Shown here: positions 34,639 to 43,032 of the stretch, one piece after another
How the letters are laid out: every line of letters starts with the position of its first letter
How positions within the stretch are numbered: position 1 is the first letter of the stretch
DNA from: Ammoniphilus sp. YIM 78166
GTDB taxonomy: Bacteria; Bacillota; Bacilli; Aneurinibacillales; RAOX-1
NCBI RefSeq assembly: GCF_004522215.1
Contig: NZ_SDLR01000008.1
Span: 1 to 64,000, forward strand
DNA: 64,000 nucleotides
Direction of reading: 5' to 3'
The notes under the pieces: model-generated
What the model saw: the letters and a program-made list of their open reading frames with translations, nothing else
Told to the model about the DNA's origin: nothing
Database searches by the model: none
Translations under genes and position numbers: made by a program

Positions 34639-34671
34639 ATTTAAAAAATGAAACGAAAATTTCTGATTATT

Positions 34672-34688
34672 GTTCCGTATGTAAGAAC
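34672..34688. promoter_or_regulatory. IclR-type box 5 (before the Rieske operon)
   Basis: GTTCCGTATGTAAGAAC, 73 bp before ATG 34762. A good -10 (TATAAT, 34718-34723) with a weak -35 (TTTCTA, 34696-34701) follows, so the box lies directly upstream of the promoter, as for an activator. Confidence 0.78.
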
Positions 34689-34761
34689 CGATAAGTTTCT
34701 ACTTAAGCCACATTGCTTATAATCAAAATATGAAAATTACATACTGAAAGGGAGAGTCCTA

Positions 34762-36036
34762 ATGTTAAAGAAAGAAGATAACGAACGTTTATGCAAAACA
34801 GGCCCTGGTACTCCGATGGGGGAAGTATTTCGAAGATACTGGATACCGGCTATCCTGACTGAAGAAGTGCCTGAAGCAGATTGTCCGCCAGTGCGAGTGA
34901 CCTTATTAGGCGAAGACTTGGTCGCTTTTCGCAACACGGAAGGGAAGGTTGCGTTACTGGATGCCTATTGCCCCCATCGTCGAGCGCATTTGTTCTGGGG
35001 ACGAAATGAGGAGTGCGGGTTACGGTGCGTGTATCACGGCTGGAAGTTTGATGCGGAAGGGAATTGTGTCGACACGCCAAATGAACCGGATGACAGCAAC
35101 TTTAAGCATAAAGTAAAGTTAACGTCTTACCCGACATGGGAAAAAGCAGGGATTGTCTGGACGTATATGGGACCCAAGGATGAACAGCCGAGCTTCCCGG
35201 ATTATGAATGGCTGAGAGCTCCTGAAACCCATGTGCAAGTTTCTAAGACTTTTGAAGGATGTAATTGGCTGCAAGCCCTTGAAGGGGGAATAGATACTTC
35301 CCATTCTTCCTTTGCCCACAACAATAATATTCAAGATAAGAATTCCATGCGAAGCAGAGCCACGAACCCCAAGTTAGAAGTAGAAAAAACCAATTACGGA
35401 TTTAAATACGTAGGAATTCGCGATTTGAAGGACGACGGAAACTATATCCGCGCCTATCAGTTTATCATGCCAGCTCAGCAAATGCGTGGACAGATGATCA
35501 AGTGGCATGATGGAAGCCGAGAAGATTATCCTACAATTCGCGGTCATGTATGGGTTCCGATCGATGATGAAAGCGTCTGGGTGTGGAATTTTAAATATAC
35601 CACAGAAGCATCGATTCCGCTGGATCCTGAATTTGCCCATCAACAGGAAGTTCTGTTCGGGCGGGGTCCAGAAGATGTCCTTCCCGGCTATCGCTTGAAG
35701 CGGAACCCTTCCAATGATTACTTAATCGATAGAGAAGTACAGCGCACCAAGACGTTTACCGGTATTGCAGGAATCAACACACAGGATTATGCTCTGCAGG
35801 AAACCATGGAGAAGCCATTTGCAGATCGAAGCAAAGAACGATTAGGTACGGCTGACCTGGCCATCATTGCTGCGCGGCAAATGCTTCTTGAGGCTTCAAG
35901 GGAGGTGGAAAATGGTAAGCAGCCAAAAGGAGTAACCCCAGAAACGTATAGGAATGTACGGGCATGTGATCGCTTTTTGCCGCAAGGCGTGGATTGGAGA
36001 ATAGGTTTGAAAGAAGACATGACAGCAAAATTCTGA
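34762..36036 (+). CDS. Rieske non-heme iron oxygenase, phthalate dioxygenase-like
   Basis: 424-aa terminal oxygenase. Rieske [2Fe-2S] ligands Cys70-x-His72 (CPHRRAH) and Cys89-x2-His92 (CVYHGWKF). Mononuclear iron site Asp178/His181/His186 in DTSHSSFAHN. The single-chain layout and the opening LKKEDNERLCKTGPGTPMGEVFRRYW (shown partly) are typical of the phthalate 4,5-dioxygenase and carbazole-type group, which hydroxylates or demethylates aromatic carboxylates. RBS GGGAGAG. It is the first gene of an operon with two cupins and, perhaps, tctCAB 2. No reductase gene is in the window, so electrons must come from elsewhere. Confidence 0.92.
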   Translation: MLKKEDNERLCKTGPGTPMGEVFRRYWIPAILTEEVPEADCPPVRVTLLGEDLVAFRNTEGKVALLDAYCPHRRAHLFWGRNEECGLRCVYHGWKFDAEGNCVDTPNEPDDSNFKHKVKLTSYPTWEKAGIVWTYMGPKDEQPSFPDYEWLRAPETHVQVSKTFEGCNWLQALEGGIDTSHSSFAHNNNIQDKNSMRSRATNPKLEVEKTNYGFKYVGIRDLKDDGNYIRAYQFIMPAQQMRGQMIKWHDGSREDYPTIRGHVWVPIDDESVWVWNFKYTTEASIPLDPEFAHQQEVLFGRGPEDVLPGYRLKRNPSNDYLIDREVQRTKTFTGIAGINTQDYALQETMEKPFADRSKERLGTADLAIIAARQMLLEASREVENGKQPKGVTPETYRNVRACDRFLPQGVDWRIGLKEDMTAKF

Positions 36037-36069
36037 TTTTAAAATCTTTTTTGAAAAGAGGGAAAATAA

Positions 36070-36609
36070 ATGGCGTTGGAATCACATTACCATAGTAAAA
36101 AGGATCGTATTTTCGTACGAGGAATTCAAGGGTCCTATGGCTTAAAGCAAGAGCTTGATCGTTTAAGATCCGCACCGCGTGTGTTTAGAGGAGATGAAAT
36201 CAAGTTTAGTGATGGACCTCAGGCGTTCAGCAAGCATTATGTCGAGCCGGAAGATGGCGTGACGCAAACGCTTCATATTCACTTAGAGGAATACGGACCA
36301 GGCGGGAAATCCCAAAAACATGGCCACGTGAATGAAGCTGCCTTCTATATCCTCGACGGGAAGGGATACGAAATTCACGATGAGATTAAATATGACTGGG
36401 AAGCAGGAGATGTTGCCATTGTCCATAACAATTGCGTCCACCAGCATTTTAATGCAGATAAATACAAGCCGGCTCGTGCACTCGTTATTAAAACGAAGCC
36501 GATGTATATGTTCTTGAACATGCTCTTCCAGCACCAAGTGGAGCCGCGTGCAACCGAGGCTACACCGGAGGGTGTAGGCTTCAAGGCAAGAGAAGAAGGA
36601 GAAAAATAA
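36070..36609 (+). CDS. Single-domain cupin A (module 1)
   Basis: 179 aa. Cupin motif 1 GGKSQKHGHVNEAAFYILDG supplies two His and a Glu; motif 2 GDVAIVHNNCVHQHFN supplies further His. The metal site is complete. N terminus SHYHSKKDRIFVRG. RBS AGAGGG. The 26-nt gap to cupin B and the conserved order in module 2 (57615 and 58223) suggest that A and B form a heteromeric enzyme, possibly a ring-opening dioxygenase or an isomerase. The function is not known to me; the metal could be Fe, Mn or Ni. Confidence 0.85.
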   Translation: MALESHYHSKKDRIFVRGIQGSYGLKQELDRLRSAPRVFRGDEIKFSDGPQAFSKHYVEPEDGVTQTLHIHLEEYGPGGKSQKHGHVNEAAFYILDGKGYEIHDEIKYDWEAGDVAIVHNNCVHQHFNADKYKPARALVIKTKPMYMFLNMLFQHQVEPRATEATPEGVGFKAREEGEK

Positions 36610-36635
36610 GAGGTTATAGAGGAGGAGATTAAAAG

Positions 36636-37247
36636 ATGGCATGGGACGAGTCAAAAGTATGGAGTCAAGGTGAAGTAAGCGGAACTTATTATCAGGATTT
36701 ATTGGATGATGCAACAAACAAGCCGATCGAGGATGCAAAGCGCAAAAAGGTTGTAAAGCCGGCTGATATGCCCTGGGAAATGGCTAGGCAAGGGTTGCTG
36801 AAGCACTTGCTTAACGAGCAGATGAACACAAGAATGGAAACTGTGGATGCTTATATGCAGATCATACCCCCGGGAAGCAAATCCGGAAGACACCGTCATT
36901 TGGCAGAAGAGTGCTTGTACGTATTAGAAGGGGAAGGATTCGATCTTCATCAGGACTGTGATGTAGAGATTACTGACACCTATCATTGGAAGCCTCAGGA
37001 TGAGATCAAGAGGTTTGAATGGAAAGCGGGGGATGTGATTTATATTCCGCCAAATACGATTCACCAGCATTTCAATAAAAATCCAGATAAGCCAGTTCGT
37101 TTAATATCTGCTATAAATCGAATCTATAAATATTGTGGCTTAAATGATATGGAACAATTGGAAAATGCCCCTGAATATGATCCTAGTGTAACGTTGACAG
37201 CGGACAAAGTGAAGGAGTACATTCAGAAGGCACAGGAAACCAAATAG
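36636..37247 (+). CDS. Single-domain cupin B (module 1)
   Basis: 203 aa. After a helical N terminus (1-60) come cupin motif 1 GSKSGRHRHLAEECLYVLEG and motif 2 GDVIYIPPNTIHQHFN, with intact metal ligands. About 30 residues lie between the motifs, more than in cupin A. A conserved RIYKYCGLND stretch follows. RBS AGAGGAGGAG. Its paralogue at 58223-58831 is very similar over the full length. Confidence 0.85.
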   Translation: MAWDESKVWSQGEVSGTYYQDLLDDATNKPIEDAKRKKVVKPADMPWEMARQGLLKHLLNEQMNTRMETVDAYMQIIPPGSKSGRHRHLAEECLYVLEGEGFDLHQDCDVEITDTYHWKPQDEIKRFEWKAGDVIYIPPNTIHQHFNKNPDKPVRLISAINRIYKYCGLNDMEQLENAPEYDPSVTLTADKVKEYIQKAQETK

Positions 37248-37253
37248 CTGAAA

Positions 37254-37286
37254 GTCCCCCCTATGTGTGGAAGACATGAGGGGGAC
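37254..37286 (+). terminator. Hairpin after the Rieske-cupin genes
   Basis: Stem GTCCCCC/GGGGGAC with an inner ATGT/ACAT pair. There is no T-tract, so it may attenuate or protect the mRNA rather than end it. Confidence 0.5.
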
Positions 37287-37377
37287 ATCTTACCTACTAT
37301 TCTATTATTTTATTCTATTGACTGAAATCTGGCAATAAGTAAGGCACACAATAAGATTTAAGGGGGCCGTCTCGTAC

Positions 37378-38427
37378 ATGAAGAAGCTGTTTTCTTCGAG
37401 TCTTGCAATTTTTCTATTAGCCATGTTGGTAGGATGCGGTTCTAGCCCAACCACCGGAAACACAACAACAGGAGCAAATCAGGGCACTACGACGGCAACG
37501 CAATCGGATCAGGAGAAGCCTAAGTCCAAATTTCCAGAACGAAATATTGAGCTAGTTGTAGGCTATAAGCCTGGTGGAGGTTACAGCGATTGGGCTCAAG
37601 CGATTGCCCCCTTTATTCAAAAACACTTGCCTAATAAAGTGAATGTGAATGTTCGGCATATGGAGGGAGCAGGGAGCGCGATTGCGGCCAATTATGTTCA
37701 AAAAGCAAAGCCTGATGGCTATACCATAGGGATCTATAACTTGGGAGGCCTGGCAGGTACTCAACTTGCCCAAAAAGTAGATTATGACCTGAGCAAAGTG
37801 ACGTGGCTAGGGCGTCTATCATTAGACCCTACAATTGTAACCGTTAACAGCAAGAGTCCCTATCAAAGTATAGAGGATTTTAAAGGCAAAGAGAAAGTTG
37901 TTATGTCTACGAAAGGTCTTGCAGCGAATGCGACACTGACAGGAGCCGTCACGTTTGACAAGCTTGGGGTAAAGTGGCAGCCGTTGAACCATAACGGAAC
38001 AAGCGAGACGATACTTTCTGTAATCCGTGGCGATGCGGATGTAACCTGGGGATCCATCGACAGTCAAAAGCAATATATCCAAAATGGGGATTTAAGGATG
38101 TTGCTCTATTATGATTCTGAACGCCATCCGGATTACCCAGATGTACCGATTCCTTCGGATGCGGGAATGCCGGAATTAAATGAAGCCTTCAACACTCACC
38201 GGCTAATCGGAGCACCGCCAGAACTACCTGCTGATGTTCGCGCTATACTGGAGGAAGCCGTTCAAAAATCCCTTGAAGATCCAGAGTTTCATCAGGTCTT
38301 GCAGAAAATGGAGCTTACCTCGAGTTATTTGAATGGGGATGATACACAAAAGCTTGTTAATGAAACGTTGAGCAGTTTTGAGGCCTATAAGCAAGTGGTT
38401 ACAGAATTAATGAGCAGTGATAAATAG
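37378..38427 (+). CDS. tctC: TctC-family receptor 2
   Basis: 349-aa lipoprotein (lipobox MLVGC, Cys about 20), Thr/Gly-rich tether, then the Bug domain with VGYKPGGGYSDWAQAIAPFIQKHLPN (shown partly). Substitution of the usual PGG..D by PGGGYSDWAQ is shared with the third receptor at 60941 (QGGGYDSWARG), so these two are closer to each other than to receptor 1. RBS AAGGGGG. It starts a second tctC-A-B set behind the Rieske-cupin genes. Confidence 0.9.
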   Translation: MKKLFSSSLAIFLLAMLVGCGSSPTTGNTTTGANQGTTTATQSDQEKPKSKFPERNIELVVGYKPGGGYSDWAQAIAPFIQKHLPNKVNVNVRHMEGAGSAIAANYVQKAKPDGYTIGIYNLGGLAGTQLAQKVDYDLSKVTWLGRLSLDPTIVTVNSKSPYQSIEDFKGKEKVVMSTKGLAANATLTGAVTFDKLGVKWQPLNHNGTSETILSVIRGDADVTWGSIDSQKQYIQNGDLRMLLYYDSERHPDYPDVPIPSDAGMPELNEAFNTHRLIGAPPELPADVRAILEEAVQKSLEDPEFHQVLQKMELTSSYLNGDDTQKLVNETLSSFEAYKQVVTELMSSDK

Positions 38428-38456
38428 GATAAAGTATCGAAAAGAGGGGGAGTACA

Positions 38457-39950
38457 ATGGGCTTTCTTTCCGTAATACCGAGTCTTCTGCAATGGGAACT
38501 CATTCTCATCATGCTCGCCGGTTCTATGTTTGGACTCATTGTCGGGATCTTGCCGGGGCTAGGGGGGAGCGTCACTTTAGCCCTTCTTATCCCCCTTACC
38601 TTCAGCATGAGTCCGGAAGCGGCTATAGTCCTCTTATTATCCGCCTACAGTTCGGTTAATTATGGAGGATCAATTACATCCATTTTAGTGAATACTCCTG
38701 GGGATGCGGCCAATGCGGCTACGACATTCGACGGATTCCCGTTAGCTAAACAAGGAAAAGCAGGAATGGCCATTGCAGCTGCCATTGTAGCTTCCGTCAT
38801 GGGCGGCTTCATCGGACTTCTCGTGTTGGATTTATTGATTCCTGTGGCTAGAAAATTAATTCTTTCTTTCTCTTATCCTGAGTTTTTTATGCTCGCGCTA
38901 TTTGGGTTAACCATTATCGCCATCGTAACGCAGGGAAATACGTTTCGCGGATTGATCTCGGGCCTATTTGGTTTGATGCTAGCTTATATAGGAACCGACC
39001 CGATTATGGGGAACACACGATTTACGTTTGGGGCAGACTTTCTATGGGATGGAATTGCTTTAGTTCCCGCTATTATCGGTCTATTTGCCATAGCTGAGGC
39101 TTTTAGCCTATTTAGGCAGAATACTCCATTAGGTAGTGAGATGGTTAAGTTTGATACCAAGAATTCTGGGGTATGGGATGGAGTTAAGGCCGTATTTACA
39201 AATTTCACGTTGTTCATCCGTTCTTGCTTTCTTGGGATATTTGTTGGGATTATTCCAGGAGTGGGCGGGTCTGTTGCCAGTTTCTTGGCTTATGGGACAG
39301 CGGTGCAAATGTCAAAGGACAAGGAAAAGTTCGGTAAGGGGGCAATCGAAGGAGTCATCGCTGTGGAGTCGGCAAACGACGCTAAAGAAGGAGGGGCTTT
39401 GTTGCCCACGATTGCATTTGGGATCCCAGGCAGCTCCGCAATGGCTGTCCTTGTTGGCGGCCTAATGATGCATGGATTGGCACCTGGACCTGAAATGCTG
39501 ACTAAAGATATTCACCTGACGAATATGCTAATTGCCGCTGCTTTTGTAGGGAAGGTTTTCGCAGCCATCATATCCTTTGTTATCGGTACGCGTTTGATCT
39601 TTGTTACGAAAATAAGAGGTTCCTTAATGGCGCCAGGGATTATCGCCATTGCCTTGGTCGGTTCTTTTGCTGAAAATGGCCACTTTAGTGATGTGGCGCT
39701 AGCCTTGGTATTTGGTCTGATCGGTTTCTACATGAAGAAGTACGGTTATTCGAGAATTGCCTTGATTATTGCCATGGTCTTGGGTGCTCTGCTCGAGTCT
39801 TCCTACCACCAGACGATGACCACGTTTGGAGCCTCTGGCTTTGTGACTAGACCCATTTCGTTGGTACTTCTATCCTTAACGCTTCTTTCTTTAACTTGGC
39901 CTATCATCCAAAAGAAAATGAAGAAGGGAAAGGGAGGTATTGCAGCTTGA
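38457..39950 (+). CDS. tctA: TctA-family large permease 2
   Basis: 497 aa with the duplicated signature LIVGILPGLGGSVTLALLIP and VGIIPGVGGSVASFLAYG, PGDAANAATTFDGFPLAKQG and about twelve membrane segments. RBS GAGGGGGAG. It overlaps tctB 2 by 4 nt (TTGA). Imports the substrate delivered by receptor 2. Confidence 0.94.
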   Translation: MGFLSVIPSLLQWELILIMLAGSMFGLIVGILPGLGGSVTLALLIPLTFSMSPEAAIVLLLSAYSSVNYGGSITSILVNTPGDAANAATTFDGFPLAKQGKAGMAIAAAIVASVMGGFIGLLVLDLLIPVARKLILSFSYPEFFMLALFGLTIIAIVTQGNTFRGLISGLFGLMLAYIGTDPIMGNTRFTFGADFLWDGIALVPAIIGLFAIAEAFSLFRQNTPLGSEMVKFDTKNSGVWDGVKAVFTNFTLFIRSCFLGIFVGIIPGVGGSVASFLAYGTAVQMSKDKEKFGKGAIEGVIAVESANDAKEGGALLPTIAFGIPGSSAMAVLVGGLMMHGLAPGPEMLTKDIHLTNMLIAAAFVGKVFAAIISFVIGTRLIFVTKIRGSLMAPGIIAIALVGSFAENGHFSDVALALVFGLIGFYMKKYGYSRIALIIAMVLGALLESSYHQTMTTFGASGFVTRPISLVLLSLTLLSLTWPIIQKKMKKGKGGIAA

Positions 39951-40435
39951 TACAAGTCAATGAAAAAACGGTGTTCTCAGGATTTATTTTCTTGGTCGCG
40001 GTTGTTCTTTTATCAAGTACAGGAGAATTGAGAACGGACGTAGCTTCTGTTCCCAAACTCGTGGGTACCTTGCTGCTTCTATTCTCAGGGATCCAATTTG
40101 CCAACGATCTGTTCCCTGGTGTCCGACGCTTTTTCCCTCTCTTAAACAAGAAGTTGACGGCTGAGGAAGCAATTGGAGGAGAAGGGGTAGTAGATGATTC
40201 AGAGGAAACCAAAGAAGAAAAAATGGCTAGATTTATCTTTATCTCTTGGTTAATTTTATTTGTCCTATTAATCTATTTAGTCAATGTCATTGCTGCTATC
40301 GCCGTTTGCTTACTAATTTATTTAAAGTGGATATCAAAGGAGACGTGGAAGCTGTCGGTTCTGTATTCTCTTGTCTTTACTTTAGCGATTTATTTGATAT
40401 TCGTAGTCGCCTTGGATATCTATTATTTTGTTTAA
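39947..40435 (+). CDS. tctB: TctB-family small subunit 2
   Basis: 162 aa with four hydrophobic segments and an acidic loop (about 62-90). TTG start at 39947 overlapping the tctA stop, with AGGGAGG 9 nt upstream; an upstream in-frame ATG at 39896 lies inside tctA and has no RBS. Confidence 0.83.
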   Translation: MIQVNEKTVFSGFIFLVAVVLLSSTGELRTDVASVPKLVGTLLLLFSGIQFANDLFPGVRRFFPLLNKKLTAEEAIGGEGVVDDSEETKEEKMARFIFISWLILFVLLIYLVNVIAAIAVCLLIYLKWISKETWKLSVLYSLVFTLAIYLIFVVALDIYYFV

Positions 40436-40442
40436 GGAGCAT

Positions 40443-40482
40443 ATAGTTGTGTTACGATTTATAAATATCGTAACACAACTAT
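40443..40482. promoter_or_regulatory. Large palindrome with NikR-type operator
   Basis: Perfect 16-bp arms ATAGTTGTGTTACGAT (40443-40458) and ATCGTAACACAACTAT (40467-40482). It contains GTGTTAC-N14-GTAACAC (40449-40476), the same motif as before nikA. A TATAAA-type -10 sits in the spacer on the minus strand. It lies 26 bp from IclR-type box 6, but in the reverse order to the two nickel-transporter promoters. Confidence 0.72.
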
Positions 40483-40502
40483 GCTAAATAAAGAATGCCT
40501 CT

Positions 40503-40519
40503 GTTCCATATAGAAGAAC
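40503..40519. promoter_or_regulatory. IclR-type box 6 (before the LysR pair)
   Basis: GTTCCATATAGAAGAAC, within CTGTTC-N9-GAACAG. It lies only 21 bp before the TTG start of the LysR gene, in contrast to the 71-84 bp at other sites. Here it would repress rightward transcription or activate leftward transcription. Confidence 0.75.
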
Positions 40520-40540
40520 AGTCCAAGGAGGGAACCTTCA

Positions 40541-41485
40541 TTGGAAATTGAAAGCTTAAAAACATTTCAATGTGTGGCGAGAATCGGAAGTATCTCCAAA
40601 GCGGCGGATGAATTATTTTTGTCCATTTCGACCGTAACCAGCAGAATCAAAGGTTTAGAAGAGGAGCTGGGAAAAAGCTTGTTCCATAGGGCAGGCCGCC
40701 GAATTGAATTGACAGAAGAAGGCTTGGAGTTTTTGCATTGTGTAGATCGCTTCATAGAGATGCTTGCAGCTGGCCGCAAGAAAATGAGGGATTGGAAACA
40801 AAGGCATACTGGAGAGCTATGCCTAGCGGTGAACACAACTCTAGCCAATTATATCTTCCCCTTGCTTTTGTTTCGCTTTAAAAAAGAATATCCGCATATT
40901 CGCATCAAGATGATGGCTGGCACGAATCAAGAAGTTATAAAACTAGTTCATCAGGGGACTGCAACACTAGGCATTGTTGATGGAGGGATCGAAGAGGAAG
41001 GAATGAAGAAAGTAGACTGGTTTATTAACCAAATGGTACCGGTTATTCCCGCTCGTCACCCTCTTGCGAAACTAAAACGTCTACATATCCGGGATTTTCT
41101 CTCGTATCCTATGGTAGCGTATACTTCAAGCAAACAGGAAGAGCAGTTGCTAATACGTGCATACGAGAGAGCTGGATTTAAGCCGTCGGCTATGCTGCAC
41201 CTAGCAAATATTGAAATGGTAAAAAAATTGATGGAGGAAGTGGATGCTTTGGCTTTCCTTCCGCTCATTTCCATAAGAGAGGAAATAAGTGAGGGGAAGC
41301 TGGTTGAGGTATCCATTCAACCTCCGGTCATGATGAGAAGACAGGTTCAATTTGCCTATCGATCCAATATTGAAGATTCTTTGTCTCTAGATGTTTTTAT
41401 TGCTTTTTCCAGATCGTTTGATACTGGGTTCTTGACATGGAAGCCAGAGGAAAAGAAACCTATGGGAGTACAAAGCTCGGGTTAA
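40541..41485 (+). CDS. LysR-family regulator 1 (pair 1)
   Basis: 314 aa. N-terminal winged helix (about 1-60; LKTFQCVARIGSISKAADELFLSISTVTSRI in part) and a C-terminal LysR substrate-binding domain (about 88-295). TTG start with AAGGAGGG 8 nt upstream; the paralogue at 55721 uses the same TTG. The neighbour 22 nt downstream is a second, distinct LysR gene. Pairing and the flanking transporter genes suggest control of the aromatic-acid-like modules. Confidence 0.92.
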   Translation: MEIESLKTFQCVARIGSISKAADELFLSISTVTSRIKGLEEELGKSLFHRAGRRIELTEEGLEFLHCVDRFIEMLAAGRKKMRDWKQRHTGELCLAVNTTLANYIFPLLLFRFKKEYPHIRIKMMAGTNQEVIKLVHQGTATLGIVDGGIEEEGMKKVDWFINQMVPVIPARHPLAKLKRLHIRDFLSYPMVAYTSSKQEEQLLIRAYERAGFKPSAMLHLANIEMVKKLMEEVDALAFLPLISIREEISEGKLVEVSIQPPVMMRRQVQFAYRSNIEDSLSLDVFIAFSRSFDTGFLTWKPEEKKPMGVQSSG

Positions 41486-41507
41486 CTCACCGGAGAAGAG
41501 GGATCGT

Positions 41508-42437
41508 ATGGACTTGATTCATTTGGAAACCTTTATTTGCCTTGTCCAGCAGGGAACCTTTAGTCGTACGGCAAAGTTTATGGGAGTTTCCCAACCTACG
41601 GTTACGATTCGGATAAAGGCCTTGGAAGATGATCTAGGGTTAGCCCTTATTTTAAGGGCAGGGAATAAAGTAGGATTAACTCCTGTTGGTCAGCTTTATT
41701 ATGATGATATTGAGCGTTCCTTGCGCGTGTTAAGAAATGGGTTGGATACTTTAGCCGTATCCCAAGGTTCAAGCCAAAAAAGATTGAATGTATGGGCCAC
41801 ACCTACAGTGGGGACCTACGTAGCTCCATATTTCTTAGGTCAGTTCTGTAAACTTTATCAGGATTGGGAAATTTCACTAAATGTCGGAAATACCAAGGAT
41901 ATTGCAGAAATGGTGTTGGATGAGGTCGCGCATATTGGGTTTATCAGTTCCTTTTTTGATCACCCAGATCTCTTTCGCATGCCAATGTATCATGATCAAT
42001 TCTATCTCGTTGCAAATCCGGGCCATCCCCTTGCCCAACGGACTTCTATTGATATTTTTGAGCTGCGCACAGAAAGACTCATTACTTATGAGAAGGGGTG
42101 CAGCATGTCATACAGGATTGAAAGCCTGTTTAGAGAAATAGGCTTGCAAGCCGAAGTTGCGATGGAGCTGAATCACTCCGATACGATCAAAAGAATGGTT
42201 CTAGCAGGGCATGGTCTAGCTTTTTTACCGTGGATTTCAATTGAAGATGAAGTGCATAAAAAGAAGCTAGCGATCCTTCCTCTTCACATGCCGAAGCCGC
42301 TGTATCGGGAGACAAGTATTATTTTCAAGTCCAAAAATAAAGATTGGTTTCCAGTTTCTGAATTTATGAGCATCTTTGATAAGAAGTTCGTGGAATTTAC
42401 GGGGTTGCACAATTTGCCGGTTTCTCAGACAACATGA
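41508..42437 (+). CDS. LysR-family regulator 2 (pair 1)
   Basis: 309 aa, helix-turn-helix GTFSRTAKFMGVSQPTVTIRI and a LysR effector domain. RBS AGAAGAGGG. It is orthologous in position to the regulator at 56607 (shared YRIESLFRE.GL, IKRMVL.G.G..FLPWISIE). Encoded with LysR 1 on one mRNA, so the two may act as a pair on different promoters. Confidence 0.92.
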   Translation: MDLIHLETFICLVQQGTFSRTAKFMGVSQPTVTIRIKALEDDLGLALILRAGNKVGLTPVGQLYYDDIERSLRVLRNGLDTLAVSQGSSQKRLNVWATPTVGTYVAPYFLGQFCKLYQDWEISLNVGNTKDIAEMVLDEVAHIGFISSFFDHPDLFRMPMYHDQFYLVANPGHPLAQRTSIDIFELRTERLITYEKGCSMSYRIESLFREIGLQAEVAMELNHSDTIKRMVLAGHGLAFLPWISIEDEVHKKKLAILPLHMPKPLYRETSIIFKSKNKDWFPVSEFMSIFDKKFVEFTGLHNLPVSQTT

Positions 42438-42530
42438 GAAAACCGGCTTATTTGGCGTATAAGAATTTATAAGTTATATCGAATTCATAATCCGCATAAG
42501 TGCAACTAAGGCAGCCGCCTGCGCCTTCTA

Positions 42531-42556
42531 GGCTTGGCACCAGCCAAGTTTTCTTT
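42531..42556 (+). terminator. Terminator after the LysR pair
   Basis: Stem CTTGGC/GCCAAG with loop ACCA and a TTTTCTTT tail. A second hairpin, GCCGGTTTCTC / GAGAAAACCGGC (42416-42447), overlaps the lysR 2 stop codon and may act too. Confidence 0.7.
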
Positions 42557-42567
42557 ATGTTCCATGC

Positions 42568-42813
42568 CTACATGATTGGCGGCTGGCAGGAAATTTGATC
42601 TCCAGTAGGATTCCCTTGGCCAATAAGCCATTCGCAGTTTCTGCAATTTTCTCTTTGGACGTTTTGCTTCATGAGGGGGCAAGAAACTTGATCCTGGTGA
42701 ATAGGTAGTATTCGTTTAAGGAAAATCAGTTTCCAGGCATACTGAACTTCATCTCGAAAGGAAGGGTGGCACGATTCCATCATGTCTATCATTCGCTTGG
42801 GCAGCTGTTCCAT
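42568..42813 (-). CDS. Cys-containing small protein of unknown function, 81 aa
   Basis: Minus-strand gene with AAGGAGAG 6 nt before ATG 42813, so the longer frame to 42888 is not needed. The product has five cysteines, four of them in the last 35 residues (SCPLMKQNVQRENCRNCEWL, then SC), a pattern that could bind metal or form disulfides. A central hydrophobic stretch (AWKLIFLKRILPI) is present. I do not recognise the family. It is alone between the LysR pair and a divergent ABC transporter operon. Confidence 0.55.
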   Translation of the reverse strand: MEQLPKRMIDMMESCHPSFRDEVQYAWKLIFLKRILPIHQDQVSCPLMKQNVQRENCRNCEWLIGQGNPTGDQISCQPPIM

Positions 42814-43032
42814 TTGGGGTCTCTCCTTCGTAATTTTGTTAAGACCATTGTATTTCGCTTTTCGTAAAAATGTTGTGAGAAAAATCACACAAAAGTTAGC
42901 TGTTTATAGCGAATTATTAATAACCTCTTTAATAATCGGCGATTCAACACCAACAAAAATAGATATATAATTCAATTAAGTTAAAAGATAAAGAAAATTA
43001 AATGATTAAAAAAAGAAAGGAGACAAAAAGAT

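Noticed and set aside
27651..37247. Complete phthalate degradation operon
   Set aside because: Rieske and decarboxylase-like genes are suggestive, but a cis-diol dehydrogenase of the usual type, a reductase and protocatechuate cleavage genes are missing, so the substrate was left open.
39904..40212. Minus-strand gene of 102 codons under tctB 2
   Set aside because: It is a low-complexity Ser/Thr/Pro-rich shadow frame with no RBS, even though a leftward promoter is possible nearby.
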